In this document: piece after piece, positions 1 through 9,581 of the stretch
How the letters are laid out: every line of letters starts with the position of its first letter
Numbering within the stretch: the first letter of the stretch is position 1
Origin: Lotus japonicus
Taxonomy: Eukaryota > Streptophyta > Magnoliopsida > Fabales > Fabaceae
Direction of reading: 5' to 3'
Assembly (NCBI RefSeq): GCF_012489685.1
Contig: NC_080044.1
Span: 77,796,732-77,860,731 of the forward strand
DNA length: 64,000 nt
Notes under the pieces: generated by a model
The model's input: only the letters and a program-made list of their open reading frames with translations
Told to the model about the DNA's origin: nothing
Database searches by the model: none
Position numbers and translations under genes: made by a program

Positions 1-775
1 ACAGTTCTCTCAAGTCTCCGTACGCTGTTTTCTAGAGACACCATGCTATCACGAGATTGATCCATGAAAGCCTGCAAAATTGTAAGCATTTATCACTTAC
101 GAAGAACATATATACCAGAACTAATTTTTTTGGGCCATACTGAACATACCTGCAGCATGTTCATCAGATCAACCTGTTGCCTTTCCATCCGCATTAATCT
201 TTGTTTGGAATCATCATTTGGGATGTTTCCAATGGAAGTTCTTCCTTCTTTTGAATCTTTTGCACTTGCCTCTGATTCTTCCTCATTGTTTGAGCTTGAA
301 GTATTGAGGCATCTACGAGGAACAACTACTTCCACTGGTAAATCATCTGAGCCCCTTTTTTCATGTTTTTGGAAAAACTCTGGGTTTAGTTCCTTATCAC
401 TCAAGACAGGAGCTTCCTTTTTTAATATTACAACTGCCTTCTCTGAGATGCCAGCCGATTTGGCTTTAGTAGTCAAATCCGTGTTTGAAGAACTAGTTGA
501 TGGTTCCTTTACTTGGGGATCAGACTTCCTCTCTTCAAAAATTTCTTTTTTCAGGTCACTTGTTTCTGACGAAACAGCTGATTCAGGATTCCCACCATCT
601 AAAGCATAAAAACAATCATCACTAAGATAAATCAGGACAAGGGAGTACAACAGAAAAATCAAATATGCCTAAAACAAGACAAGGGGTTTGTACCATTAGG
701 AGATCCATCTCCTTTCCCTGCAATCTTTTTCCACAATTGCAATGCCTCTGTCAAGCTACCTCTTACGGGGTCTAT
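1..775 (-). pseudogene. TORTIFOLIA1/SPIRAL2-like gene, broken middle part (three exons, runs off the window)
   Basis: Three minus-strand exons are readable: 694-775 (contains SLTEALQLWKKIAGKGDG), 150-598 (contains ELNPEFFQK, DLPVEVVVPRR and MERQQVDLMNMLQ) and 1-71 (FMDQSRDSMVSLENSVRRLE), which continues past the window edge. All have GT-AG borders. These are hallmarks of plant TORTIFOLIA1/SPIRAL2-like proteins, which bind cortical microtubules through N-terminal HEAT repeats and steer cell and organ growth. From my memory of the family, about 100 residues seem to be missing between the IPNDD stretch and the ERQQ coiled-coil start, so this copy carries an internal deletion. No N-terminal exons are found within 6 kb upstream, apart from the one at 1,430-1,552. 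Because the coding order is broken by the inverted block at 812-1,425, I call it a pseudogene. It could still be transcribed. Family identity is firm; loss of function is inferred. Confidence 0.75.
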
Positions 776-811
776 CTGTAAACAGGAATACATTAACTTT
801 TAAAAAACTTC

Positions 812-1425
812 GATGATGAAAAAGCAAAGAATCAATCGCCCAATAATGAAGTTTCAGCATATGAAAACTCAACTATCCAATTTGGTGAAAGATTTGCCCA
901 ATCTGATGGAAATGCTTTCGGAATGAGGGATGGGTATGGTGCTTCTAGAAATGCCCAGATTTCCTCAAGATGGGCTTTTACTTGTAGTTCTGCTGATGGA
1001 AGATCATGGAAGTCAATCCATGACAGTGATCAAGGGGGGAGCAGGAGATCTCAGGAGAAAACAGCAATGCCCATCTGGCAAGCTTCTAAGGATGAAGCTA
1101 CCTTGGAAGCAATTCGAATTGCTGGTGAAGACAATGGAACATCTAGAGAAACAAGAGTAGCCATCCCTGAAATGATTGCAGAAGCTATGGCTGGTGACAA
1201 GGTTCGCAGAGATAAGAATGTCGTATTGACTTCTTACAGTAAAGCAATGCATGGCCTTCAAGCAGATGATGTAGATTCCGCTTTTGCAGAAGTGTTGTCC
1301 GTTAGATTTGATCTTTTGCTCTTAAAACTGATGGTTAAAACTGGCCCGGTAATGGACAGACTTTCAACTAAGTCTTCATGTGAGGTCTTGAAAACCATTG
1401 TACCATCCTTACCGGTCGAAGCTGC
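812..1425 (+). pseudogene. Inverted C-terminal coding block of a TORTIFOLIA1-like gene
   Basis: On the plus strand, opposite to its neighbours, an open frame reads GERFAQSDGN, then GYGASRN, WQASKDEATLEAIR, AGEDNGTSR, VAIPEMIAEAMA, DVDSAFAEVLS and KTGPVMDRLS. These match the C-terminal half of TORTIFOLIA1-like proteins in the right order. The block lacks short stretches the family normally has (for example before GYGASRN and before WQASKD). It loses similarity just after SSCEVLKTI, where the next residues should lead into the last exon. It sits exactly between the minus-strand HEAT exon (1,430-1,552) and the minus-strand exon at 694-775, so it is an inversion or an inverted duplication inside the gene. 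The open frame of 168 codons starting at 923 is therefore not an independent gene. Confidence 0.75.
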
Positions 1426-1429
1426 TTGA

Positions 1430-1552
1430 ATGTAAAGCCAAGGAACACAATGCCTCAGCTGCTGCTTTACGTGTTTCCCAATCACTACTGGTAAGGCACT
1501 CATGAATGCTAGGTAGCAAATGTTCCAAGCTTTGGGGTGCAATTACTCCAGC
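1430..1552 (-). pseudogene. HEAT-repeat exon of the TORTIFOLIA1-like gene, truncated at its 3' end
   Basis: On the minus strand, after an acceptor ending in TTGTAG, the frame reads AGVIAPQSLEHLLPSIHECL and then SSDWETRKAAAEALCSLALH. This is a conserved HEAT repeat of the TORTIFOLIA1/SPIRAL2 N-terminal microtubule-binding domain. The coding match stops at about 1,430, where the inverted C-terminal block begins, so the exon has lost its 3' part and its donor site. In intact relatives about 25 more residues would follow before the segment encoded at 694-775. This places the inversion breakpoint inside the exon. Confidence 0.75.
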
Positions 1553-3640
1553 CTACAACAAAATTCAATTAACTCTTAAGATTTTCTTAATGTACTTTCC
1601 ATAAAAAGGTAATTTGGTGATCACTAAAGGTATTATAGTCTCAGCAGTTGCCAAAAGTGCATACCAACATCATTCTCATTCAAATGGCCCATGTTGAATT
1701 GAATTTTCCAAATTTCACTGTTCTAAGATCAACAAGCCTAACCAAATTTTCCCTCTGTAATAATCCAAATGAATAAAGTGCAACAAATGAATGCTACATT
1801 TTCAACCATCAATCCAAACACAACTTTTTTTTTGTTTTTAAATTTACAGGTTCAATATTAGTCCATTTGGTAGATGTGTTAGAAGTTAGAAAAAAAACAG
1901 GAGCAAAAAACATAGTAGTATGTTTTGGTTCCTTCATCCATTATGAGGGTGGAAGTGGAACCAAGAAGAACCTAACAATACAGTACAGAACCAGAACAAA
2001 ATAACAACACAAAGCAAGCAACCCTGTGACAATCCAGCAACCACAGGGAAAAGTGCAGCCTTGGCCAACAAATTGGGGGGCAGATCACATATCCTGCCAC
2101 CGGCGCAACCCCGCCGTCACCGCCATTGTCATTGTCAGAAGCGCACTCTACCACCGCCATGGAAGAAGAAACTCTAACACGCTGCCACCGGCGAAAATAG
2201 GATAGTCACTATGAAGAAACCCTATTAGTTGCTTTCTATGAAAAATGTTATGTTTTTTCAATGGTACGGTGTTGCAACATGAAAGACAACATGTTTCAGT
2301 TGAAGAGAATCAAATCAACATTAATGCAGTTGAAGGAAACAAATATTTCAGCAGCTATGGAAGAGGAAAGAATATGGAAGCGTTGGGCCTGAAGCCACAA
2401 CAAGGCCCAAAAGGGACTCGAAGCAACAAATCTGGCTGAAGGATTATGTGCAGCCCAACAAGTGCAGAAAAGGACGAGAATTAGATGAGGAAAGCTAGTG
2501 AATCATTAGGAAAATATTTAAATAGTCTCATATTAAGAATGAGCCAATAGTAGTAGGTCTTAGTTACAAGAAGAGACAGAGCAGTCTAGATGGTTTCTAT
2601 AATACCCACAATGTATCATACATGAATGATGTGGCCAATAAATAATTTACATTTATTCATTTTTTATTTATATTTTTGTTTTTTTCTTTTTAAATATGGA
2701 GGATGTGAATGGTTCTAATTGGTCCACAGTCTTTCGTGTATCATACTCACATTAAGTATTGTGGTATCGTAGCAAGCACAGTATAAATATGTAACTTTTA
2801 TTTCAGTCAATTAATGAAAAAAGAGTTTGCTCAACATTTTCTTTTCTTTCCTTAATTTCCTTTTGGTTCTCTCTGCTATGGTTTCTTCATTCCACTTCAT
2901 TTGCTTTTGAAACTAATCATTTTATTCTCTTTATTTTCTTCATATGCGAATCAATTTCTTTTCAGTTTTTCAATTTTATGACTCTTTCTTTTCTTCTATG
3001 TGGTTCGTTTCATTTCTCCAATTCCTTCTATCTTCATCTCGAATTATTCCAAGCCCTCAGTCATTTCAGCGAACTCACTCCAACATAATGGGTATGAATA
3101 TGATCTCTGAAATTCATTTTGCGATTTTTCTTCTGAACCTACACGTAGCCAGTATTGTCTGTAATCATTAGGAAATACTTATTGTATTTGGTTGAAGTAC
3201 CCCTTATATTTTATTTCAATATTATTCTCATTGCTTATAAAAAAAAATTAGGAAATGCTCTCATTCATTCATATTTCTAAATTGACCCTTCGCACCTCAT
3301 AATAGATGTTACTTCTTCTTTTACTTAAGTTCCTAATTCTTTGTAATTTTTTTTGAAACTAATTCCTTTGTAAATTAAAGCACGGGCATGCTTTTAATTT
3401 AAATGTTCAAAAATGTCTTCTTTAATATTCATAAATATGAATTCATTAATCATGATCAAATATGGTCAACTAGCATAATAATATAAATTTTCCTTAATGG
3501 TTGGCTTTACATATATTTAGAGATTTAGGCTTAAACGTATATTTGGTCTCTCATTTAATGCAAATATATAATCGGACTCTCTAAATTTTAAAAATAAGAT
3601 TTGTTGTCTTCTTTGTCAAAAAAAAAAAAAACATTTGTTG
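1553..3640. other. AT-rich intergenic DNA, no gene recognised
   Basis: Only short open frames without recognisable domains occur here (for example 1,972-2,160 minus and 2,245-2,439 plus). None of the missing N-terminal exons of the TORTIFOLIA1-like gene could be found. A poly-A run sits at about 3,619-3,630, just before the SINE. The stretch from about 2,480 to 2,900 has an LTR-like feel (pyrimidine-rich 3' part), but I cannot define ends. Confidence 0.4.
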
Positions 3641-3658
3641 TCTCCAACATTATACTCT

Positions 3659-3828
3659 TTTTTTTAAGACAAGTGTCTTTCTTATGAGAAAATCTTGTTC
3701 GAGCGGGAACATTCACATCATGATGGAGCTAACCCTTCTAACAGAGTGTTTTTTCATTCATAAAACTCGAACCCAATACCTTATTTAATGAAATCAACCA
3801 TGTACCACTTAAACAAAATACCCGTTGG
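3659..3828 (-). mobile_element. SINE with 18-bp target-site duplication
   Basis: A 170-bp insert is flanked by a perfect 18-bp direct repeat, TCTCCAACATTATACTCT, at 3,641-3,658 and 3,829-3,846. Read on the minus strand it begins with an A-box-like stretch (AAGTGGTACATGGTTGA), continues to a B-box-like GGGTTCGAGTTTT, and ends in a run of A. This is the layout of a tRNA-derived SINE whose RNA polymerase III promoter is internal. The perfect duplication points to a fairly recent insertion. Confidence 0.8.
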
Positions 3829-4768
3829 TCTCCAACATTATACTCTATTAACAATTTTGGTTGTTATACCATTTTCCATTAAAAAAAATAACTATTCTTG
3901 AGCCAAAAGTGCAATTAAAAAAATTTGAGGCTTAAAAGCACTTTTGGTCCATTTTTGCTTTATGTGCAACTGGATACACTAAACTAAAAAAATCACATCC
4001 TTATACCCTGATGGTGGGGTTGAAAATGATAATTAAATGTTTTTTTAAATTACCCATGAGCTTCGTTGCCAAAGTATTACTCTGTTGTAACAAAAAAAAA
4101 ATCTTATTCTGTTTTTTATTGCATTTTGATTGTTGTAAATGAATGTGAATCATATATTCATATGATTCGTTGTAATACCACTTTGTTGGATTCGTGGGGT
4201 AATTATATCGATCCATATAACATTAATCTTGCAATCATGAAAATGCAAGTAACATTTATTTGAACACCCTATTTTCAACACTATCTTATTTACTATCTTA
4301 TTTATTAATTAAAAAAGATGTTATCACTCCTATAGCTTTGGTAATGTGTTTTTAAAATTTTCAATAAAAGATAGAAATTTGATATATGTGTATAACACAC
4401 CTGAAATTAGTATCAAAAACCCTTTACAACTTCTAAATTGAAGTTATCCTAGTATTCTTAACCACCACATGGAACAGCTTCATCAGCCCTCTGATCAGGG
4501 GAAGCCTTGATCAACCTTACCCAGAAGAGGGTAGGAAGGAAGGTGAACGGTGGAGAAAACTGTGGTCGGTCAAGAGAGTTGGGGTGTCAAGAACGGTCCC
4601 AGGAAGGGTCCTGCAATGTACTCCGAAGCTTAAGTTAGTGAGGGTGAGAGGTATCAACATATTGGTTAAGTGTTAAAATGAGAATTACCTTGACTTCTTG
4701 TTATGGAAGGCCTTTTATACTAGATTAGAAACATGGGGTGGCCCCCAACTTAGGGGGTGGGTCATGAG

Positions 4769-5539
4769 TAGGGGTGGGAATAGGCTAGGCCTAGGTAGGC
4801 TTTGCTTAAATAGGCTTAGCCTGTTTAAAAATCTTAAGGCCTGAGCCTGGCCTATGGCCTATCAAAGGCTTTTTTTCGAGCCTGGCCTGGGCCTTCCGAA
4901 AGCCTGGCTTGGCCTGGTAGCCTGTTTAAAGACCCGTTTCACAACAAGAGTTTTACGTTTGTTAATAAATTTATCTGTAAAGAAGTTATCAAACTTATAA
5001 GCTAACGGGCTAAATTATACTAAAATAATATTTTCAACAATCAGACTTATAATATTATCAGCTAATAGGTCGTGATGAAACTAAACGAGATTATGTTGGT
5101 TTCTTAGAGTTGAAGAGCCAATTTAAAATCACACGCCATATTAAGATATTTAAATACGTCATATATTTATTTTTAAAAAGACTTATAACTTTGAATCGTT
5201 ATATAAGTCAATTTGCTTAAATATACTAAAATCTCAATAAGTATATAATATCAAGATATTATTATAAATTTTTAATATATAGACATCATCAAGGGTAAAA
5301 TATATTTATACTTATCATATTTACAATTTACCAAAAAATACTAATCATATTTACTTAAATAGGCTAGCCTGTAAGGCTTACAAGGCTTGTTGAATGGCCT
5401 GAGCCTGGCCTTTTTAACTAAATAGGCTTTTCAAAAAGCCTAAGCCTTGGCTATTTACCAATTTGGTCTGGCCTGGCCTGGGCCTGTGGTAGGCTAGGCC
5501 ATAGGCCCCTACGAACGGTCTGGCCTATTCCCACCCCTA
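4769..5539. mobile_element. Non-autonomous hAT-type element, 771 bp, perfect 8-bp TSD
   Basis: The element starts with TAGGGGTGGGAATAGGC and ends with the exact reverse complement, GCCTATTCCCACCCCTA. It is flanked on both sides by GTCATGAG (4,761-4,768 and 5,540-5,547). Terminal repeats beginning TAGGG with 8-bp target duplications are the signature of the hAT superfamily. The interior is AT-rich with repeated GGCCT-rich subterminal motifs near both ends (4,787-4,935 and 5,360-5,520), which resemble transposase-binding repeats, and it encodes no transposase. It sits inside the LTR-like remnant. Confidence 0.9.
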
Positions 5540-6027
5540 GTCATGAGTGCTTTGGGCTTCCGGGCGGCTCTCTACCGTAGGCTTCACATGTGGCTCCTCT
5601 CAGTCCCAGAGATCCTATGGTCCAGGGTTCCTTGTAACCCACACTCTGACCTCGAGACTTGACCCCAGCCCCCAAATACGGGGTGTGGGGTCTATGATGG
5701 GGACTGAGTTGATCTCTCTGAATGCGATGGGAACACTTATCCCTTGGTCTGTCCGTCCCGTTTGCGGAGTGATCATCAGGATGAGTCGTCCTTAGTCGTT
5801 CGTCCCTATTGGCTGATCGTCCCTTGGTTAGGTTGTCCCGTGCATGTGGTAACCGTCGGGACGTTGACCGTCCCGTAGACCGTCCTTCGGCTAGTCGTCC
5901 CTTCTGCTTGGTGGCCCCTGTTGAGTTAGTGGTTATTTTGGGATGGGTAGTCTTACTGAGGGACGGGGGTCGTTCCACCCGTACGGACGGGGAGGGGCCT
6001 CTTTGCCTGGTTCCCATAACAGTAGTC

Positions 6028-6900
6028 TAGGGGTTGGCATAATATCCGGTCCGATCGGAACCCGAGGAAACCGGAGTCAAACATGTGCATGCGGGCGGGT
6101 TTAGGTGGGTCAACGAGTGAAAGAAAGTGGTTAAGTGTGAGTAAATTCGGGCGGGCTCGGTTGAGAAATTATCAATCCATCAAAGCCCGAACCCGTTCGT
6201 GTAAAAGGGAAAGCACATATTATTAATACACTCAAGGTAATATCATGTGTTCAAAATTCAAACTTTAGACCCTGTGACCTATATAACGTGCAGTGCCTTG
6301 TCTTGTTATCCTAATATAATAGTATTTTTTTATCAAAAAAAGTTGACTACTCACAAGTTCTATGCTAGTCTATGACTTATAGGCCTATCAATGCCATCAT
6401 GTGACTTCCATGTGAATACAAGTCCACAAAGACATAGAAACTCCAATCTCTATCTCTCCATTTTGAAACAACACCGACAAAAACAGTGTTCTTCACTTCT
6501 TCTTCTTCGCATAGCAACAATGAAGCTGCGACGATGCTTCCTTCTTCATCCAAGCTCAAAATTTTCTGAACAAAGAACCACAACTTTCACACCATGGTGC
6601 TTTGGAAGTGTGGCCATCGTTCATGTTCTTTGGCTTCACCGCCACTAAACCACCGCTGAGCCTGTCGCCAACCCCTATTCTCTTCTTTTTCTTTTTCTTG
6701 AGAAAAATTTCTGGGTAAGTCCACTAACCCTCAGATCCGATAAAACCCACCCGATCACCGGTTCACCCGACCAACCCACAAACCGACAAATCCGAGGCTC
6801 CCTTCGGATGGAAGCGGACCAGAACATTTGTGCTTCAGTTTTGGTCGGATTTAGCTTTTACGGCCCGAATCCGACCATAACCGACCGTTGCTCAGTCCTA
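6028..6900. mobile_element. Second non-autonomous hAT-type element, 873 bp, perfect 8-bp TSD
   Basis: CAGTAGTC occurs directly before (6,020-6,027) and after (6,901-6,908) the element. The left end is TAGGGGTTGGCATAATATCC and the right end, read inward on the other strand, begins TAGGACTGAGCAACGGTCGG. These are imperfect terminal inverted repeats sharing TAGG..TG.GCA. Subterminal regions are rich in CCGAC/GTCGG words. The middle (6,390-6,650) is a different, pyrimidine-rich sequence with short open frames that I do not recognise; it may be captured DNA. No transposase is present. Confidence 0.8.
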
Positions 6901-7354
6901 CAGTAGTCCCCTAGTTCTGGTTCAATAGGATAGTGGAGCGTGAACTGAAAGGCCACCGTAGTGTTGAAGGTTTGATGGTCTATTATGTATGTGGAAAGGG
7001 ACTGCTCCGGCATAATAGACCGACTGAAGGTCGTTCTGACAGGGAAAGGGCCTCCTTGCCTGGCTCCTAGAACACCCTCCCAACCAAATAAATATACCTA
7101 CAACAGCAGCTTGGAAATCAAAACCAACGCAACTAAAAAGCCCGAATTTTCCATGAAACGAATTGAGAGATTGGAGAATTAAACATGTAAAATAACGAGC
7201 GTGCGATGAAACTTCAATAAAAGATAGAAATTTGATATATGTGTAATGTGTATAACAGACCTGAAATTTGGATAAGACGAACAGGGTTGTGGGTGACAGG
7301 GTATTTTGACTATTTTCCGTTATCCAGAAAATTGGTGTGAGTATGGTAGCAATC

Positions 7355-7505
7355 ACCCTTTTTATTCTTCTCATAACAACACACATGTGCAGTGAGTAGA
7401 GCGTTTTCTATCCTCCATAACTAACTCGGCAACTCCCACCCCTCTTCACTTTCCCGCCTAAATTGATTCTTGGCTTCTTCATTTTTCATTTGTATTTCAA
7501 AGCAC

Positions 7506-7547
<42 letters not shown>

Positions 7548-7805
7548 CACAGTTCACATGCTTGCGAAATAAGTAATCCTTCACTTTTCATTCTTCTGCA
7601 TCTCGTAGTTCAATTCGTCCTTAGTTTTTTGTCGACATTTTTTTTGTTTCTTTTCAAGATTGGAAGATTTGGTTTTCTGCGAGTTGCTGTCACAGTTCAC
7701 CCACATATTTCATGTATTATCCCAAAAAAATAGTGTGTATTCTTCTCATTATAACACACATGTGCAATGCCTAAAAAAACACATACACATGTGCAGTGAG
7801 TAGAA
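7355..7805. repeat. Direct repeat copy 1 (pairs with 8,937-9,260)
   Basis: The stretch from ATCCTCCATAACTAACTCGG (7,411) to about 7,738 recurs at 8,938-9,250 in the same orientation, with small indels. It contains a long (CT)n microsatellite at about 7,508-7,543 that is much shorter in the second copy. A smaller repeat is nested at the borders: the words CTTCTCAT and ACACACATGTGCAGTGAGTA occur near 7,365-7,400 and again near 7,742-7,803. No coding content is recognised; its position near the IRE1-like fragments suggests duplicated flanking DNA. Confidence 0.75.
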
Positions 7806-7991
7806 CAATCAAAAGGTATCACCCTAACTCCAAAATCCAATATATGAGAGGCTAATTATAACTATCATAATTTGTTCTATACGAGCTATTTGTCATGCTA
7901 TTGTAACAAAAAAAGCTATTTGTCATGCCGTTGTAGATAAATTTGTTCCGAACAATCAAATTAAAACTTAGCCTAATTTGTTATGTCTGAG

Positions 7992-8183
7992 CTATTTGTC
8001 ATGCTGTTGTAGATCAATTTCCCATGCTGACGCCAACTGCAATAAAAGCTCATGTGGTGGTACACCTTCCCAGTCCTCAGCTGTATATGTTGAAGCTCTA
8101 CGTAAATTCAGCAAGAGATCTTTCTTCACTTTCATGAGAACGCCAAAAGTATCAGGGTAATTTTCCAATACTCTCTCCAACAG
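7992..8183 (-). pseudogene. Orphan last exon of a TORTIFOLIA1-like gene
   Basis: On the minus strand, after an acceptor ending in GGTTTCAG, the frame reads LLERVLENYPDTFGVLMKVK, then DLLLNL, AEDWEGVPPHELLLQLASAW and EIDLQQHDK before a stop. This is the strongly conserved C-terminus of TORTIFOLIA1/SPIRAL2-like proteins. No upstream exon follows within the next kilobase; instead there are tandem repeats. It could be the end of a second, otherwise deleted copy, or the missing end of the scrambled copy at 1-1,552 moved upstream. The last codons and stop are echoed twice more just downstream (near 7,886 and 7,913), so the gene end itself has been locally duplicated. Confidence 0.8.
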
Positions 8184-8375
8184 CTGAAACCATGAATTCA
8201 ATATTTTAAGTCTCAGATGAAAGACATAAAGCATTGCACCAATTGCTAAGCAAATTACGTTGTGATTATTCTTTAATGTGTATCATATTATACAACCAAT
8301 ATCCTTATGAGCCAGATTGGCCAAATACATCTTGAAGATAAAATGTAAGATTCTATTCATCACTAGTGATGTGGT

Positions 8376-8918
8376 TCGGATAACAGGTATTTACACTAAT
8401 CTAGCATGTTCTATTTCATCATGTAGTAAAAAAAGAAGGGGAAAACTCCTCTTTGTGAACTTTTAGTAAAGTGAACAAGGGTGATCTCACATTTGAATTT
8501 TAGCGGGTAAAAATCAGGATAGTCAAAAGAAATTGGGCACTAAAAATTAGGATGGTCAAAAGAAATTGGGCATGATAACATGTATTTACACTAATCTAGC
8601 CTATTCTATTTCATCATGTAGTAAAAGAAAGAAGGTGAAAGCTCCTCTATGTGAACTTTTAGTAAAGTGAGCAAGAGTTAACTTACGTTTTCTGTGCGTT
8701 ATTTTGACCACTAAGTACTAGAATGGTCAAAAGAAATTGGGCATGATAACATGTATTTACACTAATCTAGCCTATTCTATTTCATCATGTAGTGAAAGAA
8801 AGAAGGTGAAAGCTTCTCTATGTGAACTTTTAGTAAAGTGAGCAAGGGTTAACTCACGTTTTCTGTGCGGTATTTTGACCACTAAGTACTAGGATGGTCA
8901 AAAGAAATTGGGCACTAA
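8376..8918. repeat. Three tandem copies of a ~171-195-bp unit
   Basis: Units start at about 8,376, 8,571 and 8,742. Each contains TAACAGGTATTTACACTAAT or its variant, TTCATCATGTAGTAAAAGAA and ATGGTCAAAAGAAATTGGGC. Copies 2 and 3 are 171 bp apart and nearly identical; copy 1 is longer and more diverged. The words GTATTTTGACCACTAAGTAC in the units also occur at 12,229-12,250, at the end of an IRE1-like RNase remnant, so the unit probably began as the 3' end of such a gene. Confidence 0.85.
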
Positions 8919-8936
8919 AGGATTTATTGGACTTCT

Positions 8937-9260
8937 ATCCTCCATAACTAACTCGGCAACTCCCATAAATTCTTGGCTTCTTCATTTTTCATTGGTAATT
9001 CAAAACACTATTCTCTCTCTCTGTATGTTTCTCTCACATTCACAGTTCACATGCTTGCGAAGTAAGTAATCCTTCAATTTTTCATTCTTCTTCATCTCGT
9101 AGTTCAATTCGTCTTCAGTTTTTGATCGACTTTTTTTGTTTCTTTTCAAGATTTGAAGATTTAGTTTTCGGCGAGTTGTTGTCACAGTTCGCCCATGTAT
9201 TTCATGTATTATACTTTCATGTATTATACCCAAAAAATTAGTGTGTATTCTTCTCCAACG
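8937..9260. repeat. Direct repeat copy 2 (pairs with 7,411-7,738)
   Basis: Same order of words as the first copy: CATAACTAACTCGGCAACTC, CTTGGCTTCTTCATTTTTCA, a short CT run, CACAGTTCACATGCTTGCGA, and AGTTCAATTCGTC. Differences are a shorter microsatellite, a local duplication of TTCATGTATTATAC near 9,200-9,225, and scattered substitutions. It carries no recognised gene. Confidence 0.75.
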
Positions 9261-9581
9261 ACAAATCAGTATGGAATAATTCCGAACTTTGACTTGTCCA
9301 ACGACAACTAAGTTTTCCAATAGGTAAGGTAAGGTTTCAACTTTGATGGCAAGTTTTCTGTTGCAAAGGAAATACAAGTACACAAACAGAAAAGATAGGA
9401 AATCAGAACGAGACTAAAGAAAAGAAAGCCCTTCCTCTTCATGCCAACCAGTTTTGCATAATACCTTGACATAAAAGCAAGCATTAGTTAGATAGGAAAT
9501 TAGAACGAGACAAAAGAAAAGATGGAAGAAGCATAGTGATAATAATTGAGGTCTCTTATTACCATTCCAGCCCACAGTGCC

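Larger units (their letters stand above)
4480..7200. mobile_element. GC-richer LTR-retrotransposon-like remnant, split by two hAT insertions
   Basis: The segments 4,480-4,760, 5,548-6,019 and 6,909 to about 7,150 are clearly less AT-rich than the surroundings and read continuously once the two hAT-type elements are removed. They contain simple GTCCC/CGTCC-rich runs (5,780-5,960) and phrases typical of plant LTRs. No reverse transcriptase or gag frame is visible, so it may be a solo LTR or a non-autonomous element. A direct repeat of about 48 bp (AAAGATAGAAATTTGATATA and the bases after it) occurs at both sides, near 4,362 and 7,216, and may mark duplicated flanking DNA. Exact ends are not resolved. 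The open frames at 5,541-6,030 in this stretch have no protein-like features. Confidence 0.45.

Noticed and set aside
923..1429. 168-codon plus-strand open frame as an independent gene
   Set aside because: It is the inverted C-terminal coding block of a TORTIFOLIA1-like gene, truncated at both ends, with no start context or promoter of its own.
3530..3950. MITE with ends AGGCTTAAACGTATATTTGG and AGGCTTAAAAGCACTTTTGG
   Set aside because: The two words are in direct and not inverted orientation and no target duplication was found. The left part may still be an old transposon end, but it cannot be supported.
5541..6030. Overlapping 158-, 82- and 73-codon frames on both strands
   Set aside because: They lie in a GC-richer LTR-like remnant with simple CGTCC repeats. 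Stop codons are rare there because of base composition, and no domain is visible.
8376..8918. CRISPR-like array
   Set aside because: The repeats are 171-195 bp long, contiguous without spacers, in a plant genome, and share words with an IRE1-like gene end.
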